Below are positions 11,100 through 23,725 of a stretch of DNA of 64,000 bases, piece after piece (within the stretch, counting starts at the first letter, position 1; every line of letters begins with the position of its first letter). Where the stretch lies: positions 5,704,001 to 5,768,000 of the forward strand of contig NC_133121.1 in the NCBI RefSeq assembly GCF_033568475.1, read 5' to 3'. A program made the position numbers and the translations under genes. The stretch comes from Henckelia pumila. Taxonomy: Eukaryota; Streptophyta; Magnoliopsida; Lamiales; Gesneriaceae. The notes under the pieces were generated by a model that saw nothing but the letters and a program-made list of their open reading frames with translations, made no database searches and was not told where the DNA came from.

Positions 11100-12630
11100 A
11101 TACAATCTGTGCTTTTTGGATGTGATGAAAAACAAAACTTGAGAATTAAATTAAATTATCTGTGAATACAATGAATCTCAAAATATAGACAAAAGTAAAA
11201 AAAATTAAATAATTATGAGATTTATTTGAATAGGTTATCATTTCTTTTAGTTTCTCTTTTGGTGAGAACATTGGATACATTTTTTTTTTCGTGTTTGGTT
11301 ATAACTCAATAAAATTCCAAAATATCTCAACCTTATTCGTTAATCGTCCTTATTTCTTTTAGATTTCGTATTTTATCAAAAATAAAATAAAATAAAAACT
11401 GCTTGAGAAATTGTCTTATATTATATAAACAATCAAATTTTTTTTTTTGCAAATTAAATACTTATCTATTTTATTTTGTGGTGCTCGTAAGTCATTCGAA
11501 AAAATCACTACTGAAGCATGCAAGTTACGTGCATGTGATCACTAAAAGTATTCTAAAAGGTGTCGTATAGATGTTAGACGGTTTTCTACCGTCTCAATTG
11601 TTAGAAAAGCGATGTCTTTGGGTATTGTTACGTCAATCGATTACCTATATGGTATATAATATTTTTAAATTTTTTTGAAATAGTAAATTTTTTAAAAAGG
11701 TTATTTACATATTTATCCATCAATTAATTTTGGACGAAAAAATGTATGCCATGATATTTGAGTTTGAATTCGATACAAATAAATAATTTAAAAAACATTG
11801 GATAAACAAAAAAAACATTAGATATTTAAACTAAAACAACAGTATAAGCCACAGTGACATTTTACATACTGCATTGTAGAACAATGATCATTAATAACAA
11901 AAGAAAAGCACGCTCGGGGGGGGGGGGGAAATTGGGAAGTTAAAACAAACACATTTGAAAATTTGATTTTGATTTACTCTTGAGTAGTGTTTGAGACATT
12001 TTTTAAGAAGCATTTATCAACTTTTTTTTTTATAAAATTTCATATTTTTGTAAATATAAAAAAAAAAACGATAAATGATTGGTAAAAGCACTTCCAAACA
12101 ATATCTTAGATTTAGAACTCGTGAATGTTAATTCAAAACCCTAATTACACTCTAATCAACACTACTTGCTGGAGTTAGAATTAAAGCACGTGTCTCATAA
12201 AACACCATAGAAAGTCACATAGTAGATACCATGTGCATTTCTTTGTACGAGATTGTTTTATATACTTCTTCTGTCTCGATTATATAGTACTACTTTTTTT
12301 TTTACATAGATTAAGAAAAATTATTGGTAAAACAAATTGTATATAAACTTCTTATTTTATCCCTATTTAATATATTAAAAATTGATTGCACAATTTTCAA
12401 AGTATAGTTAATAGAGGTATATTAATAAATGAGTGTAAAAAAATATTATTAAATATGATATATGACTAATATGAGTATATGACTATATATTTGAGACAAA
12501 CAAAAATAAAAACATAAACTATATTATTGGAACGGAGCGAATATTAATTTTGTATGATAAATTTTCGGTTCGACCTGATCCATGAACATTTATTATTTTT
12601 TAGATTAATATAAATATATATATGTATAAT
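11100..12630. other. Divergent intergenic region between 14-3-3 and ALG6
   Basis: No gene is seen. It is AT-rich, with a poly-G run (about 12 G) near 11917 and a short foldback MITE at 11983-12108. Confidence 0.6.
11983..12108. mobile_element. Short MITE, family with AGTAGTGTTTGAGA ends
   Basis: The left end AGTAGTGTTTGAGACATT and the right end CTTCCAAACAATATCT are imperfect inverted copies around an A/T-rich middle. The same kind of ends recur at 28188-28313, 56671-56783, 57545-57619 and, one-sided, at 40503-40560. Confidence 0.45.
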
Positions 12631-12633
12631 TTT

Positions 12634-12799
12634 GATACCCTGCACCCTAGGGATGCAGGATAACATGGACACTGCTTACGTGGCGGTTCATGATTGGTCA
12701 GTCGTTTTTTTTAAAAAAAAATAGAAAATTTTTGTGGTTGTGGGCGCGCCATGTTGACAGGCGCCCATAGGTGTGCAGAGTAAGGATGTGCAGGATATA
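12634..12799. mobile_element. Decayed MITE with CCCTGCACCCTAGGG end
   Basis: The left end GATACCCTGCACCCTAGGGA matches the ends of the intact foldback at 49016-49175. The right end (GGATGTGCAGGATATAA) is degenerate. It lies within 200 bp of the ALG6 start codon, so it is part of that promoter region. Confidence 0.4.
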
Positions 12800-12973
12800 A
12801 TTTCTATATATATGTATATGTATTTTTTTAATTTTGATTCTAGACTGGGTCAACCATTCTCGGACCTGACGCAAGTCCACTTCTCTACTAAAAATCTTCA
12901 ATATAAAAGCAACTAAAAAAAACCCAATGTAAACCGGATCCATCGGTTTTCAAGTAGATCTCACTTCACAACA

Positions 12974-15900
12974 ATGGAGAAGAGGAAGAAGAAAGGCTCC
13001 GACAACCCACCCACCATAAAACCCGTACCCGAACTCGAACCGGGCCCCGACCCAGATTCCACCATCTGGTCGTTCATCGCCTCAACGGAAACCAAATCAT
13101 GGTTCATCTGCATCAGCCTATTCGCGGCTTTGATCCGCCTGGCGGTGGGGCTCCACCCATACTCCGGCGCAGCCACGCCGCCTATGTTCGGGGACTACGA
13201 GGCCCAGCGACATTGGATGGAGATTACACTCAATCTTCCTGTTAAGGAGTGGTATCGCAACAGCACCGCGAATGATCTAAGCTATTGGGGCCTTGACTAT
13301 CCCCCTCTCACTGCGTACCAGAGTTATTTCCACGGAATCTTCTTGAAATTCTTCGATCCTGTATCGGTTTCGCTGTTTACTTCTCGTGGATACGAGTCCT
13401 ACATTGGGTATGACGACTGTTGATTTTAATGCAACAAATTATTTGGATATGAGGTTTCGGTGTTCGGGGATGTGATATCTGTTGCTATAGTATGCCGAGT
13501 TAATTATTCTTGTCCTGTTTTCTCAAACCACAACATTCGCTTATCACAATTGTCTGACAAGTGTTGAACTTTGTAAAGATCATTTATTTTTCACCATATG
13601 TGAAAACATTAATTTAATTTGAGCTCATATATGCCAGTTAAATGAATTTTACTTCCCGTTTTTGGTACCTTTTGCCCTCCGAACACAGTTCGTGTCCGAG
13701 CTGCCACGAAAGACATATGATCAGTGGCATGAATTTGTGTAAAAATTACAGTAGTTAAATCGGAACTTGTGGTCATTATTTCTGTTCATTGGTGAGTTGA
13801 AGCAATTCTTGTACCTAATTGCTTCTCATTTTTTGTGATGTTTTATGTAGGAAGCTGTTGATGAGGTGGACTGTTTTGATGTCTGATCTGATGATATTCT
13901 TTCCTGCAGTGCTTTATTTTGCAAAGGTGTATAACAGAGAGAAATCTGTTAAGGAAAAAAGCAGCATGGTGTGGCACACTGCAATGATTTTGTTGAATCC
14001 ATGTCTCGTTTTGATTGATCATGGTCATTTTCAGGTATTCAGTGCATTTTGGTTGTGCTGTGTGTCCTGGTTCTTTCCAATGGTTTCAGTTTAATATTAT
14101 CTTCTTTACTAATTTCTATTGCCCGCATGATCAGTACAACTGTATCAGTTTGGGGTTAACAACCGCAGCTGTTGCGGCGATTTTATCAGATAGAGACCTT
14201 GTTGGCTCTGTACTGTTTAGCCTTGCTCTGAATCACAAACAGGTAACCTTTTAACTGTGTTGGAATGAATAAATATCGATGTTTTTTGGTTTCATTTTGA
14301 AACTATATCAGTGAGTGAACTAACAGATAGTATCGTTGTATGAGATCAGATTTCGATGTGCAATAATTAATGTTGCGATGGGATTTGAATCATTTGTATT
14401 TTCTTTGAAAATGAAATTTATCACAGAGATCATAATTGTTTCCATGCTAGATATGCTTTTGACATTTGCTCTAAGATTCCAAGGCACTATCATGATGATA
14501 ATTCCTAGCTAGGGAACCATTGAGTAATTGACTCACATAAAACTGCCAAAATTACTATGCGGGGTTATACGAGTGGTGTGATGTTCGAACAAATTTTGGT
14601 GTTTAAGTATGGATATGCCTTAATAAGTTTACCAAGCACAAATTGCTGAATTTGATCTTCAGCAGGACTTTCAATGATCTCAATATAGATACATCCATCT
14701 CCTTTGAAAGAAAGTTTCATATGCTATATTTCTTGCTAACCTAAGTAAAAGATTAATGTTTATGTTCTTCATTTGTTCACTTGTGCAGATGAGTGCATAT
14801 TATGCCCCTGCCTTTTTTGGCTATCTCTTGGGCAAGTGTATCAGACGTCAGAATCCTATTCTTCAGGTTTCAAAACTAGGTTTGGTGGTATTGGGAACCT
14901 TTGCTGTAGTTTGGTGGCCATATCTTTATTCTGTGAAAGCATCTTTGGAGGTAAGAATTAAGAAACCATGGTTCTAAAATTACTGGCTTCTTTCTTTTTT
15001 CACGACCCTTACTGTATATTCAAGCCTGTCATTTTCTCATTCATCTGGCGTTACTTTTCCCATTTCTTTGATGTGGATATTCTATTCCCATCGTTTTCAT
15101 GATTAATTTTATTTATCTAGAACGTTTTTGCTTTGACATCATTTTTGCTCTATCGCACCAGTATTAATTCTCACCTTAGACATATTTGTTGGCTTTTTTG
15201 CATTAGTGCTCTTTGCCTGTAATGTATGACATTCCTTTTCGTCTAGTACTTTAAAGTAAGTGATTCAACACTTTGGTCACTCTGAAAAATCCATTTCTGA
15301 TCCTGATTCCATCTTCTGGGAGTGCGTAATTCACGGAGTCATTAACTTCCAAGAACAGATTATAGCTATTATACTTTTTCAAATTGACGGGATATCTTTT
15401 ATTGTATCATATTACTGTATATATTATGGATTATTATTTTCTAAAACGTAAACTTCTCCAACTTTTTTCCTTTCTATGAACAATTTAGAGATTGAAGGCT
15501 AAGTCTGGTGATCTCGTGAACCTTGTGGCCACACATCGTCATCATTCGTTCTTCTTTTTCACTTATTATGCTGTCCAGGAGCCCCTAGTAGGTTTGGCAT
15601 CTTAAGCTATGTCAAGTGTCTTATCATGTTGAAATTGGTCAGAAGTGGAGATATCTGTGTTGGATTAATGTTTAACCTGTAAGGATAGCTCTGTTAGACA
15701 TATGAGGTAGCAGTGAGGGCATTTATTTATCCTATCAATGTTCAGTTTTGGTGAAAGAATTTGGACTCATCTTTCCTCTCATGGCCCAAGATGGACAATA
15801 AGCAGTAAAAAAGGCATTGGATGTGACAAGGTTTGGGTATTTACTCCACATTATTTGTAATAGCGCCTGTTATGGTCATGATGGATGGAGGGTACTGGAT

Positions 15901-16825
15901 ATTAACTTTCAGTGTGATCACTTCTACTGTTATAAATCTATAGTACCATGCTTTTCCTTCTCACAACAAATGTTGCATTTTTCTGAGACTCGTTAGAAGC
16001 CTTTTTTGGTATGTGGTAACTCTTATTTCCACTTCGATGCTTTGATCAGGTTCTTTCTCGATTAGCACCTTTCGAGAGAGGCATATACGAGGATTATGTG
16101 GCAAATTTTTGGTGCACCACTTCAGTTGTCGTAAAATGGAAGAAATTGTTCCCCACACAGTCACTGAAACTTCTTACTCTCGCCTCAACTATATCTGCAT
16201 GTCTACCATCGATGATTCAACTCATACGAACACCTACCAAACAAAGTTTTCTGCATGGACTACTCAACAGTTCTCTCTCATTCTATCTATTCTCATACCA
16301 AGGTATGTAAAGCATCCTCTTGTTCTCAGTAGATCTCTTTTACCAATTTTTTATCGTGTTAACATGAAATCTACAACTGTTACTTAATTTTCAGTGCATG
16401 AGAAATCCATCCTGCTTCCGCTTCTGCCAGCAAGTTTCTTGGCCTTGGAAGAACCTTTTATTTTCCGGTGGTCGGTATACTATGCCTTACTTTCCATGTT
16501 CCCTCTATTGAAACGCGACAAATTAGTTCTTCCATATGCCGCACTATATGGTCTCTTTATCCTTTTTTACCACACTCCCGGTGCAAGGAAAGATCCGAAA
16601 GAGATGGATTCGTTTTTCCCCAATATAAAATCACTTGTCTTTGCATTCTCACTTGTTCTTCATATAATTTATCTTACCATAACTCCACCCCAAAAATACC
16701 CTTTCCTATTCGAAGCCATAATCATGCTTTTGTGTTGCTCCCAGTTCCTTCTGATATTTATATATTCAAACTCAAGGCAATGGACGCTAACCAAGCTTTC
16801 TACTACCAAAAAGAAGAGTCTTTAA
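12974..16825 (+). CDS. ALG6: Dolichyl-P-Glc:Man9GlcNAc2-PP-dolichol alpha-1,3-glucosyltransferase (ALG6)
   Basis: Adds the first glucose to the lipid-linked Man9GlcNAc2 oligosaccharide on the luminal side of the ER, before N-glycan transfer to protein. Exons: 12974-13407, 13851-14034, 14135-14242, 14789-14950, 16050-16302, 16395-16825; 523 aa, close to the family length, and all joins keep frame. The N-terminus is a basic and Pro/Glu-rich cytosolic tail, then a first membrane segment at about 43-60. The GT-C luminal loop GDYEAQRHWMEIT holds the probable catalytic Asp (D74), followed by YWGLDYPPLTAY, both diagnostic for ALG6 over ALG8. Many hydrophobic segments follow, with LNPCLVLIDHGHFQYN typical of ALG6/ALG8. 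The C-terminus ends in a basic KKKSL tail, possibly an ER-retention signal. Confidence 0.95.
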
Positions 16826-17046
16826 AACTCTCTTTGAAGACCATAATTTTCCCAGACAACAAATATTTTGAGATGCATTCAGAGGGGGAAAAAATGAAAG
16901 AGAATTGTCCCTTTTTTGTATGACCATTTAATTTGAGTCGAAACAATGTAGTATGTGCTATTTGATTTTGGTTAAGGCTTGTACCATATTTATAGAATGG
17001 TGGCATTACTTAATTGAAACCTCAAGTCCTTGTGTATATAGTTTTG

Positions 17047-17207
17047 GGTAGATTTCAACCTAGCATATGGGTAATACCCCAATGATAGATCTAATGTTTC
17101 ATGATTTGTCACGTCAACAATATATAATTAATTACGCCTATGTATAAAAATACGAACCGTTGGATGCATGATTTGGGTATTACTCATATGCTAGAATCTC
17201 ATCTACC
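17047..17207. mobile_element. Foldback MITE downstream of ALG6 (copy 1)
   Basis: The left arm GGTAGATTTCAACCTAGCAT and the inverted right arm ending GAATCTCATCTACC flank about 90 bp. Both arms carry TAGCATATG next to a GTAATACCC block. It is related to the element starting about 100 bp further right. Confidence 0.5.
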
Positions 17208-17300
17208 ATAGTTTTGTTACCCTTCAGGTTAGCGTGTAGCTGAGCTGGTATAATTGTATAAAACCCGGTGGTGTATTTTAGTATTAGATTTTAGACGAAA

Positions 17301-17467
17301 AATTTCAACCTATCCCATGGGTATTACCCCATGGGACAGGTGTATGTATTTTATTTGTTCAAATCATGTGGGTCTCATATAATTCAATGAAACCCACATA
17401 ATTTGAATCAATCAGTGATTGTCATCTATCTCATGGGGTAATACGCATGGGATAGGATCTAACCTAC
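17301..17467. mobile_element. Foldback MITE downstream of ALG6 (copy 2)
   Basis: Arms TTTCAACCTATCCCATGGG and CATGGGATAGGATCTAACC are inverted. The core motif CCATGGGGTAATACCCATGG is itself nearly palindromic, and the middle holds a second nested inverted repeat (ATGTGGGT...ACCCACAT). The edges are approximate. Confidence 0.5.
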
Positions 17468-17495
17468 CGTTTTAGACCAGCTTATCATACACACG

Positions 17496-17570
17496 TATGT
17501 ATGTGTGTGTGTGTGTAAGTGTGTGTATCATGCAAACGTTCACACACTTACACACACACTCATTGCTTCT
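17496..17570. repeat. (GT)n / (AC)n tract
   Basis: TATGTGTGTGTGTGTGT and, 50 bp on, ACACACTTACACACACAC form a short imperfect inverted pair of dinucleotide repeats. Confidence 0.7.
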
Positions 17571-18526
17571 TTATTTGACTTTTTCGATAAAATTCGTCTT
17601 ATTTTCTTAAATTCCGTTGCAATTGATATTTATTGATTCGTTCAAACAACTGGATCAAAGTGTGCTCGCAGCTTATGTATGCAGCATGAGATCCTGACTC
17701 AGTAATTGCTTAGTGACTTTGCAGAATGAAGTGGTTGAGCATATTATCTATAGCCATTAAAATTTTTTTTTTAATTCAATTGCTTAAAATCTAAATGCCA
17801 AAAAGAAAATTTGGGGATTTTATGAGGCTGTAGCGTGGGGAGTACCAATTTTTCCCCCACAAAGTAAACTTGTATTAATCTTCTAGCATATGCCTGCCAA
17901 ATTAAATGGGCAAAAATTTTAAAGCATAAATTGTGTCGAAGTAACTTATTTCCAAAATCCATGTTTTGAACTACTTAAAAGGAGAATCTGTTACTTCATT
18001 TTTTTTATTTCATCAAATTTTAATGTGATTTCAGTATTATATTTTATGGTTTTTATTTTAATGATTTAACCAATAATTTAATTTGTTTGGATAATATAAT
18101 AAATTAAGTTACTTATAATAATAAATTATCATAATATATCTATCTATTACCTATCTAAAAGTGTGAATAAAAGAATAAAGTTTTACAATTGTAAATCTAC
18201 AACTTTGTTTTTTTACTCTACACAAATTTATGTAAAAATAAATACATATAAAGATATAAATGTAAAAGTTAAATATTGGCTAGTACATAAAAGTAATATA
18301 TTATATTACTTATCTATATCATCATCAACATCATCATCAATCATCAATTATCAATTATAAAAGTGTGAACCAAGGTCAAAGTTTTTTTATTGTGTATTTT
18401 TAATTTTATCATTGGTTAATACACACTTGATATATTCTATGAGTATACTTTTGTAAAATCAATTATTATGATAAGGTCAAAATTGACAATGCGTGCATAT
18501 TAGATAAGATTTTAGTTTTCAAAAAG

Positions 18527-18706
18527 ATTGAAATATCAAAATACTTTAGTTTTTATTTTCTTGTAGATAAAATGAACATATTTTTCCAAAAAAAAATTTA
18601 ATTAAATTAAATACTTATCCAGTTTCCTAAAATATTGAAACACCAAAATAATTTAGTTTTTATTTGTTTGTAGATGGAATGACATATTTTTTCAACAAAA
18701 AATCTT
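18527..18706. repeat. Diverged tandem duplication, unit about 105 bp
   Basis: Two copies of ATTGAAAYAYCAAAATAMTT followed by a TTTTTATTT and TTGTAGAT block start at about 18527 and 18632. They differ at several positions, so this is an old duplication inside the candidate Helitron. Confidence 0.6.
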
Positions 18707-19909
18707 ATGTATTTTAATTTGCGTAAGAACCTATTGAACTAAATAATTATATCTTGAGTTCATAAATATAACAAAATATCATATTTTTAAACGTTATATA
18801 TATATATATATATAAAAAAATTAAATTACACATCGGTGTTGAAATAAATCAATTCATGTGGAGTCAAGTTTTAATCCAAAATAATAAATAAAGAACAAAT
18901 CAACACACAAATATCATATATATAAAAGTTGAAATTTAAAAAATTAATTATTTTTCCTCCTCAAAAAATCTAAAAACTATAACAATTATTTTATGAGATA
19001 ATGTTACAATTAACGAATGAATATTTTTACTACGGGTTAGTTAATAAATCAAAAAAATAAGTCTAAAAAAATTATGGATGACACGTCTCACATTAAATTA
19101 AAGATCTTGTAAAAATTACATTGATGTAAATTTTCAATCAGATGAATAAATAAAGAAAAATATGCAACAAAACGATTGAGATCAAATATGAAATGTTAAT
19201 ATTTATAATTAAATACATTCAAAATTCAATAAAAATTTCATTAATGAGAGTATTGTAAGCAAAAAGAGATCAGTAGATTTCAAAAAACGGGAAATCAAAA
19301 AGAAAAGAGGATGTCCAACAAATATATTGATCGTTAACGATAATGACATACAAGTAATGGAAGACTATAACATACTATAATGCAGATGAGAATGATGAAA
19401 TTATTGTTATTTTTTTCAAGTAAATAATTTTAGCATAAAAAATAGACCGTCTGATTAAATAATAACGATAGAAAAAGCAAATGATTGATGAAGATAGTGT
19501 CACAAGAATTGTTATTAAAGATGATGATAATAATGATTCTTTCATGGAGAATAAAAAAACACATGATATGAAAAATCGTTAAAGAAGAAAAAATCTCAAA
19601 TATAAAATATAAAAAATATTTGACGCAATAATTCAAATTAAGGTTTAGAATGAATTATCTATACCAATTTTTTTTCCATAAATTAATAGTGATCAACATA
19701 TAACATAGAAAATTACAAAATCATATTTAATATAATTTGATTAACATACCTCACTTATTAACAAATAAAGAATAAATCATATATCCATGTGATAGGAAAT
19801 AAAACGAATTCATGGTACGAAATATGCCATAATTTTTCAAGATTAATAAAAAATAAAAAACTCGATCGAGCTATAATAGTTGCATAAGTTTCAATATCAA
19901 TATTGTGTT

Positions 19910-20414
19910 TAGAGCTGTCAAACGGGTCAACCCATGACGGGCCGGGTCGGCCCACCAAAAATCCACCTTTTGGCGGGTCGATGGCGGGCCGACCCACTAT
20001 CCCGACGGGCTGGAAATCTTCAACCCAACCCAACCCAAGGTGGGTTGTCGGTTAGTCGGGATGGCCCGCGGGTTGACTCACGATAAATAAAAATAAATAA
20101 AAAATATTATAATTAATTATAAATATCATTTTATAAATAAATATTAATAGAAACATATTAATAAAAATTTTAGTTATTGATTTCATGTGTGTAAATTTTA
20201 TATAAAGTAATTAATACAAAAAAATTCACAACTTTTATTAAAAAATACATATATCACAATAAAAATAAAAATAAATTATTAATTTTTCAGGCCCGCGGGC
20301 CAACCCGCACGGGTCACGGGCCTTGGCGGGTTGGCCCATCTAGGCCCACCTTTTGTTGGGTTGAAATTTTTTCAACCCAACAAAAGGTGGGCCTAACTCA
20401 AATTGACGGCTCTA
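19910..20414. mobile_element. hAT-type MITE with perfect 8-bp target duplication
   Basis: The ends TAGAGCTGTCAA and TTGACGGCTCTA are 12-bp inverted repeats with one mismatch. The element is bracketed by identical ATTGTGTT copies at 19902-19909 and 20415-20422. The 8-bp duplication and TA-start ends indicate hAT. GC-rich blocks (GGCCCACC, CGGGCCGGGTCGG) near both ends contrast with the AT-rich middle. The right part holds a perfect 26-bp-arm hairpin. Confidence 0.85.
20341..20395. repeat. Perfect 26-bp inverted repeat with 3-nt loop
   Basis: The left arm at 20341-20366 (starts TAGGCCCACCTTTTG) and the right arm at 20370-20395 are exact reverse complements separated by TTT. It lies in the right subterminal region of the hAT MITE. 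Confidence 0.95.
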
Positions 20415-21079
20415 ATTGTGTTAATGTAAAACTACAATAAACGTAATACTTATATTTATAAGTATACATGAATTGTTGATAATGTTTTATTATAAACTGT
20501 TAATATGGATGTAAAATAATCATAACCGTAAATAAATACAAATATTGAAACTGCAAGTGTTACATTGTTCGAAAATATTGCAAATATTTTTATTAATTGC
20601 AATGTTGAAGATTATATTGATTGCATTACTAAGACATGTAATATTTTTTTTTTCAAAAGTATATATTATTACCATGAAAATCATTTTTTAACTGTGTGTT
20701 AATATCTTCTTATCTCATTTAATTTATTTAACAACGTTTATCGAAAACAAAAAATGTTCCCATGTGCATTGCATGTGACTTTTACTAGTAAATTAAACCG
20801 TGTGAATAAATCAACCATAAAAATTAAAACTGAATTTGTTGTCGTTGTTTATATTAATGTAAAAAAGTTAGCATTATTATATTTATGCATGTTTTAAAAT
20901 TCAAATTAAATAAGAAAACTTGTCATCCTCATCATCATCACATTATTATTATTTTTTTTATTATTATTATAATTATTATTATAGCAAGCACCATCCCTAG
21001 GAATGAAATCTAGTTGGAGGCGCTTTAAAGGTATGAAATTATTATTATTATTTTCCGACCAAGAAAATGCAGTCATGTT

Positions 21080-21156
21080 CTTCTCGGGTGTAATTGATTA
21101 AATCTGGATTAATGTATCTTCTCGGGTGTGTATTGATTAAATCTGGATTAATGTAT
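21080..21156. repeat. Recent tandem duplication, unit about 38 bp
   Basis: CTTCTCGGGTGTAATTGATT and the following 18 bp occur twice head to tail (21080-21117, 21118-21156) with only a one-base length change and few differences, so the duplication is young. Confidence 0.85.
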
Positions 21157-22447
21157 TAACTTACAAATTAAACACATTAGCTAAACATATATATATGCAC
21201 AAGAGGAGAAAACTTTTGTAAGATTTGAACTTGGAACATCAACCCAAAGTTTCGCGATTCAGCCATCCGTTTATATCGTAAGACAAATATTACTTTTAAA
21301 AATGATCTTTTATAATATATTTTTTTCAAGATAGAAAAATCATTAAGGGATAAAATTATGAACTTCTACAATGGAAAAACCTTAATAATCTTACTATCGT
21401 ACTATATTATTATAGCAGAGAGTTTTAATTAACTAAATTTTAATTAATTGGTGAAGTTTGAGATAAAATTAAGATTATATCATAATTTAATTCTTAACAA
21501 AACCAAAATTATTAGACAAATTAGTCATTTTATATGGTCTCCTATTATTTTAGCCATTAAATTTTATCTTATTTACCAAAATGACATTCGCTATTTTCGT
21601 TTATATTTTAAGAACTTTAAATTAGATAGTTATCACTTTTAAAATTTTTGAATATCTAATTCATTTATCACGTAATTTCTAAAAATAAGATGAAAATTAA
21701 TTAACATAAATTTTTTTAAATACATATACACATATCGTGTGCAAAAGACGCTAATAATAATAATAAAATTATAAATGAACCAACAATTAAAAAGTTAATT
21801 ATCAATCTACTAACGATATTTATAGGCAAACATTGCCATGCCAAGTTGCCTTATGGATTCAATTACATTTACTTCATAAAGCTGGCATTGGTCCACACGT
21901 GACCCCCAACTAGTAGTTCAATTGAGCTCGTGACTCAAATTTTGACAAAATTCAGAATTAATAAAATATATACACATGTTCTTACACGACTGAAATACAT
22001 TTTCCCATTCAAAAATAAAATACAACTTCTATATAATGATTCGAGAGTGCGTTAATATATTAATTAAATAATAATGATTAACTGACGAATTAATAATTTA
22101 TTACACGATGTATATATAAGATAGATTTAAAATTATGTTAGGATGAAGTTCCTATCGCTTATAGTACAAATTCTATAATTCTTAGAAATATTTCTTATAT
22201 TTTTTGGGACAGACAGAACCAAACCGCATTATTAAATTAAACTGACGGATAAATAAATGAGTAGGTCTTAATTCTATGAGATGGTAGGCGTGAGATGGTT
22301 TAAATCGATATGTATTTACAATTTAAAAGTACTAATGCATAAATAGTAGTATTATTTCATGATTCGGATTGAACGCAAGATACAAGCGAAATAAAAGTTT
22401 CATGGACGTACAAATAAGTCAACAAAATTTTAATTAATTATTATTAT

Positions 22448-22536
22448 GCTTTTGTTTTTGTTTTTGTTTTTGTTTTTATTTTTATTTTTATTTTTATTTT
22501 TATTTTTATTTTTATTTTTATTTTTGTTTTTGTTTT
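22448..22536. repeat. (TTTTTR)n hexamer array
   Basis: About 15 tandem hexamers. The outer units are TTTTTG and the inner ones TTTTTA, so variants are blocked rather than mixed. It is not the plant telomere unit TTTAGGG. Confidence 0.9.
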
Positions 22537-23529
22537 TTAAATTTTATATTTTACCTAAAATACTAAAAGCAGATGGATGTTTTGTCTTTTGTAACGACGA
22601 AGTTAACATAGTAGTACTGAAAGTGCATTTATATGAAATACGATGCTTGCTTTGTACTTGCCAATTCTTAACCACTGTGGTACTGCTCAGTTACTTCTGT
22701 CACAAATATATAAATCGCTTGTTTGTTTTTCTACATCATTGAAAAAAAATTGTTGCGAAAATATTATAAAAAACTTATATTAAAGTATTTTTTATAAAAT
22801 ATTTTAAAAATTGTTTCAGAAATATATGAGTTTCGAAAATGTTATTCTATGAAACATTTTTGTCGTTATAAAGTTATAATATGTTTGGATTTCTATAATT
22901 TCTTTATTTTTTTTTAAAAAAGCACGCAGTTGTTATTTACATTATATTTGAAGATTGTTTTTTAAAAATTATATTTGGAGAACAATTTTTTAAAAATAAT
23001 TTTCAATTTTTTTTAAAAAAAATATTTTCAAACACAATATTTTTAAATTTTAAATTTATTAAACACTATAAACATTAATAACCCAGCCAAAATATTCAAA
23101 AATGTTTTTTTTTTTTGAAAGGTCAAACAATGTTCTTATAATATTAACGGTTTTAAATCACTAATCTAACCGAAGCAAAAATATACAAACAATGTTCTTA
23201 ATTATATTATTATTCCTATATGATTCATTTTAAAAATAGTTTCAAAATTTCCAAAACTTAATTAATAAAGATATAATAGTAAAAAAATAGTAAAAAAATA
23301 CTAAATATATAAATTAGATTATATATTAGGAACATCCAGAAATGAAAATTCAGCTCATATATTCTATTGATATATATATACAATTACACATATAAGAATA
23401 TGATGATATGAAAATAGGTTTGCTTAAAAAATAAATATAGACTATATATTTTAAAGTAATTATTAAATATCGTCGTTAAGATCAAAGAGTAATAGATCAT
23501 AGATGTACCTGATAAAAGGGTGCTACTAC

Positions 23530-23725
23530 ATATATGTACATTGTACACAGAATATTACACGTTTGATTTACATATTGTACTTGCAATTACATAACTATCT
23601 TTATTGTATTTTAGAAAGTGTTTTTTCAAATAAAATGAACGATAATTTTGTAGTTTCAAAATGCAACGTATAATTCAATGTGTAAATTAGTATGTATATA
23701 TAACATTTTTTTATTTTAAAACGGC
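23530..23725. repeat. Dispersed repeat, copy 1
   Basis: This resembles 30420-30600 along its length: a tract CGTTTGATTTACA/CGTTTGGTTACA, then TGTATTTTRGAAAGWGTTTTTT, GATAATTTTGTARTTTCAA and ATATAACATTTTT in the same order. It is non-coding and of unknown class. Confidence 0.55.

Larger units (their letters stand above)
18139..20788 (+). mobile_element. Candidate non-autonomous Helitron
   Basis: The 3' end has a GU-tolerant hairpin (CATGTGCATTGCATGTG, 20761-20777), then seven bases and CTAG at 20785-20788 followed by T, as expected for CTRR|T insertion. The proposed 5' end is TCTATCTATTACC at 18139, preceded by A, leading into AAAAGTGTGAATAA. A second possible 5' start with the same AAAAGTGTGAA motif lies at 18351. 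The interior is AT-rich, non-coding, and carries a nested hAT MITE at 19910-20414. No RepHel protein is present. The 3' end is better supported than the 5' end. Confidence 0.4.

Noticed and set aside
17228-17275. tRNA-like stretch (GTTAGCGTGTAGCTGAGCTGGTA)
   Set aside because: It resembles a tRNA D-arm start only; no anticodon or T-arm can be folded from the following bases.
22448-22536. Interstitial telomere repeat
   Set aside because: The unit is TTTTTG/TTTTTA, not TTTAGGG or a known plant variant.
22446-22742. 98-codon frame starting with Leu/Phe repeats
   Set aside because: It arises from the TTTTTR hexamer array.
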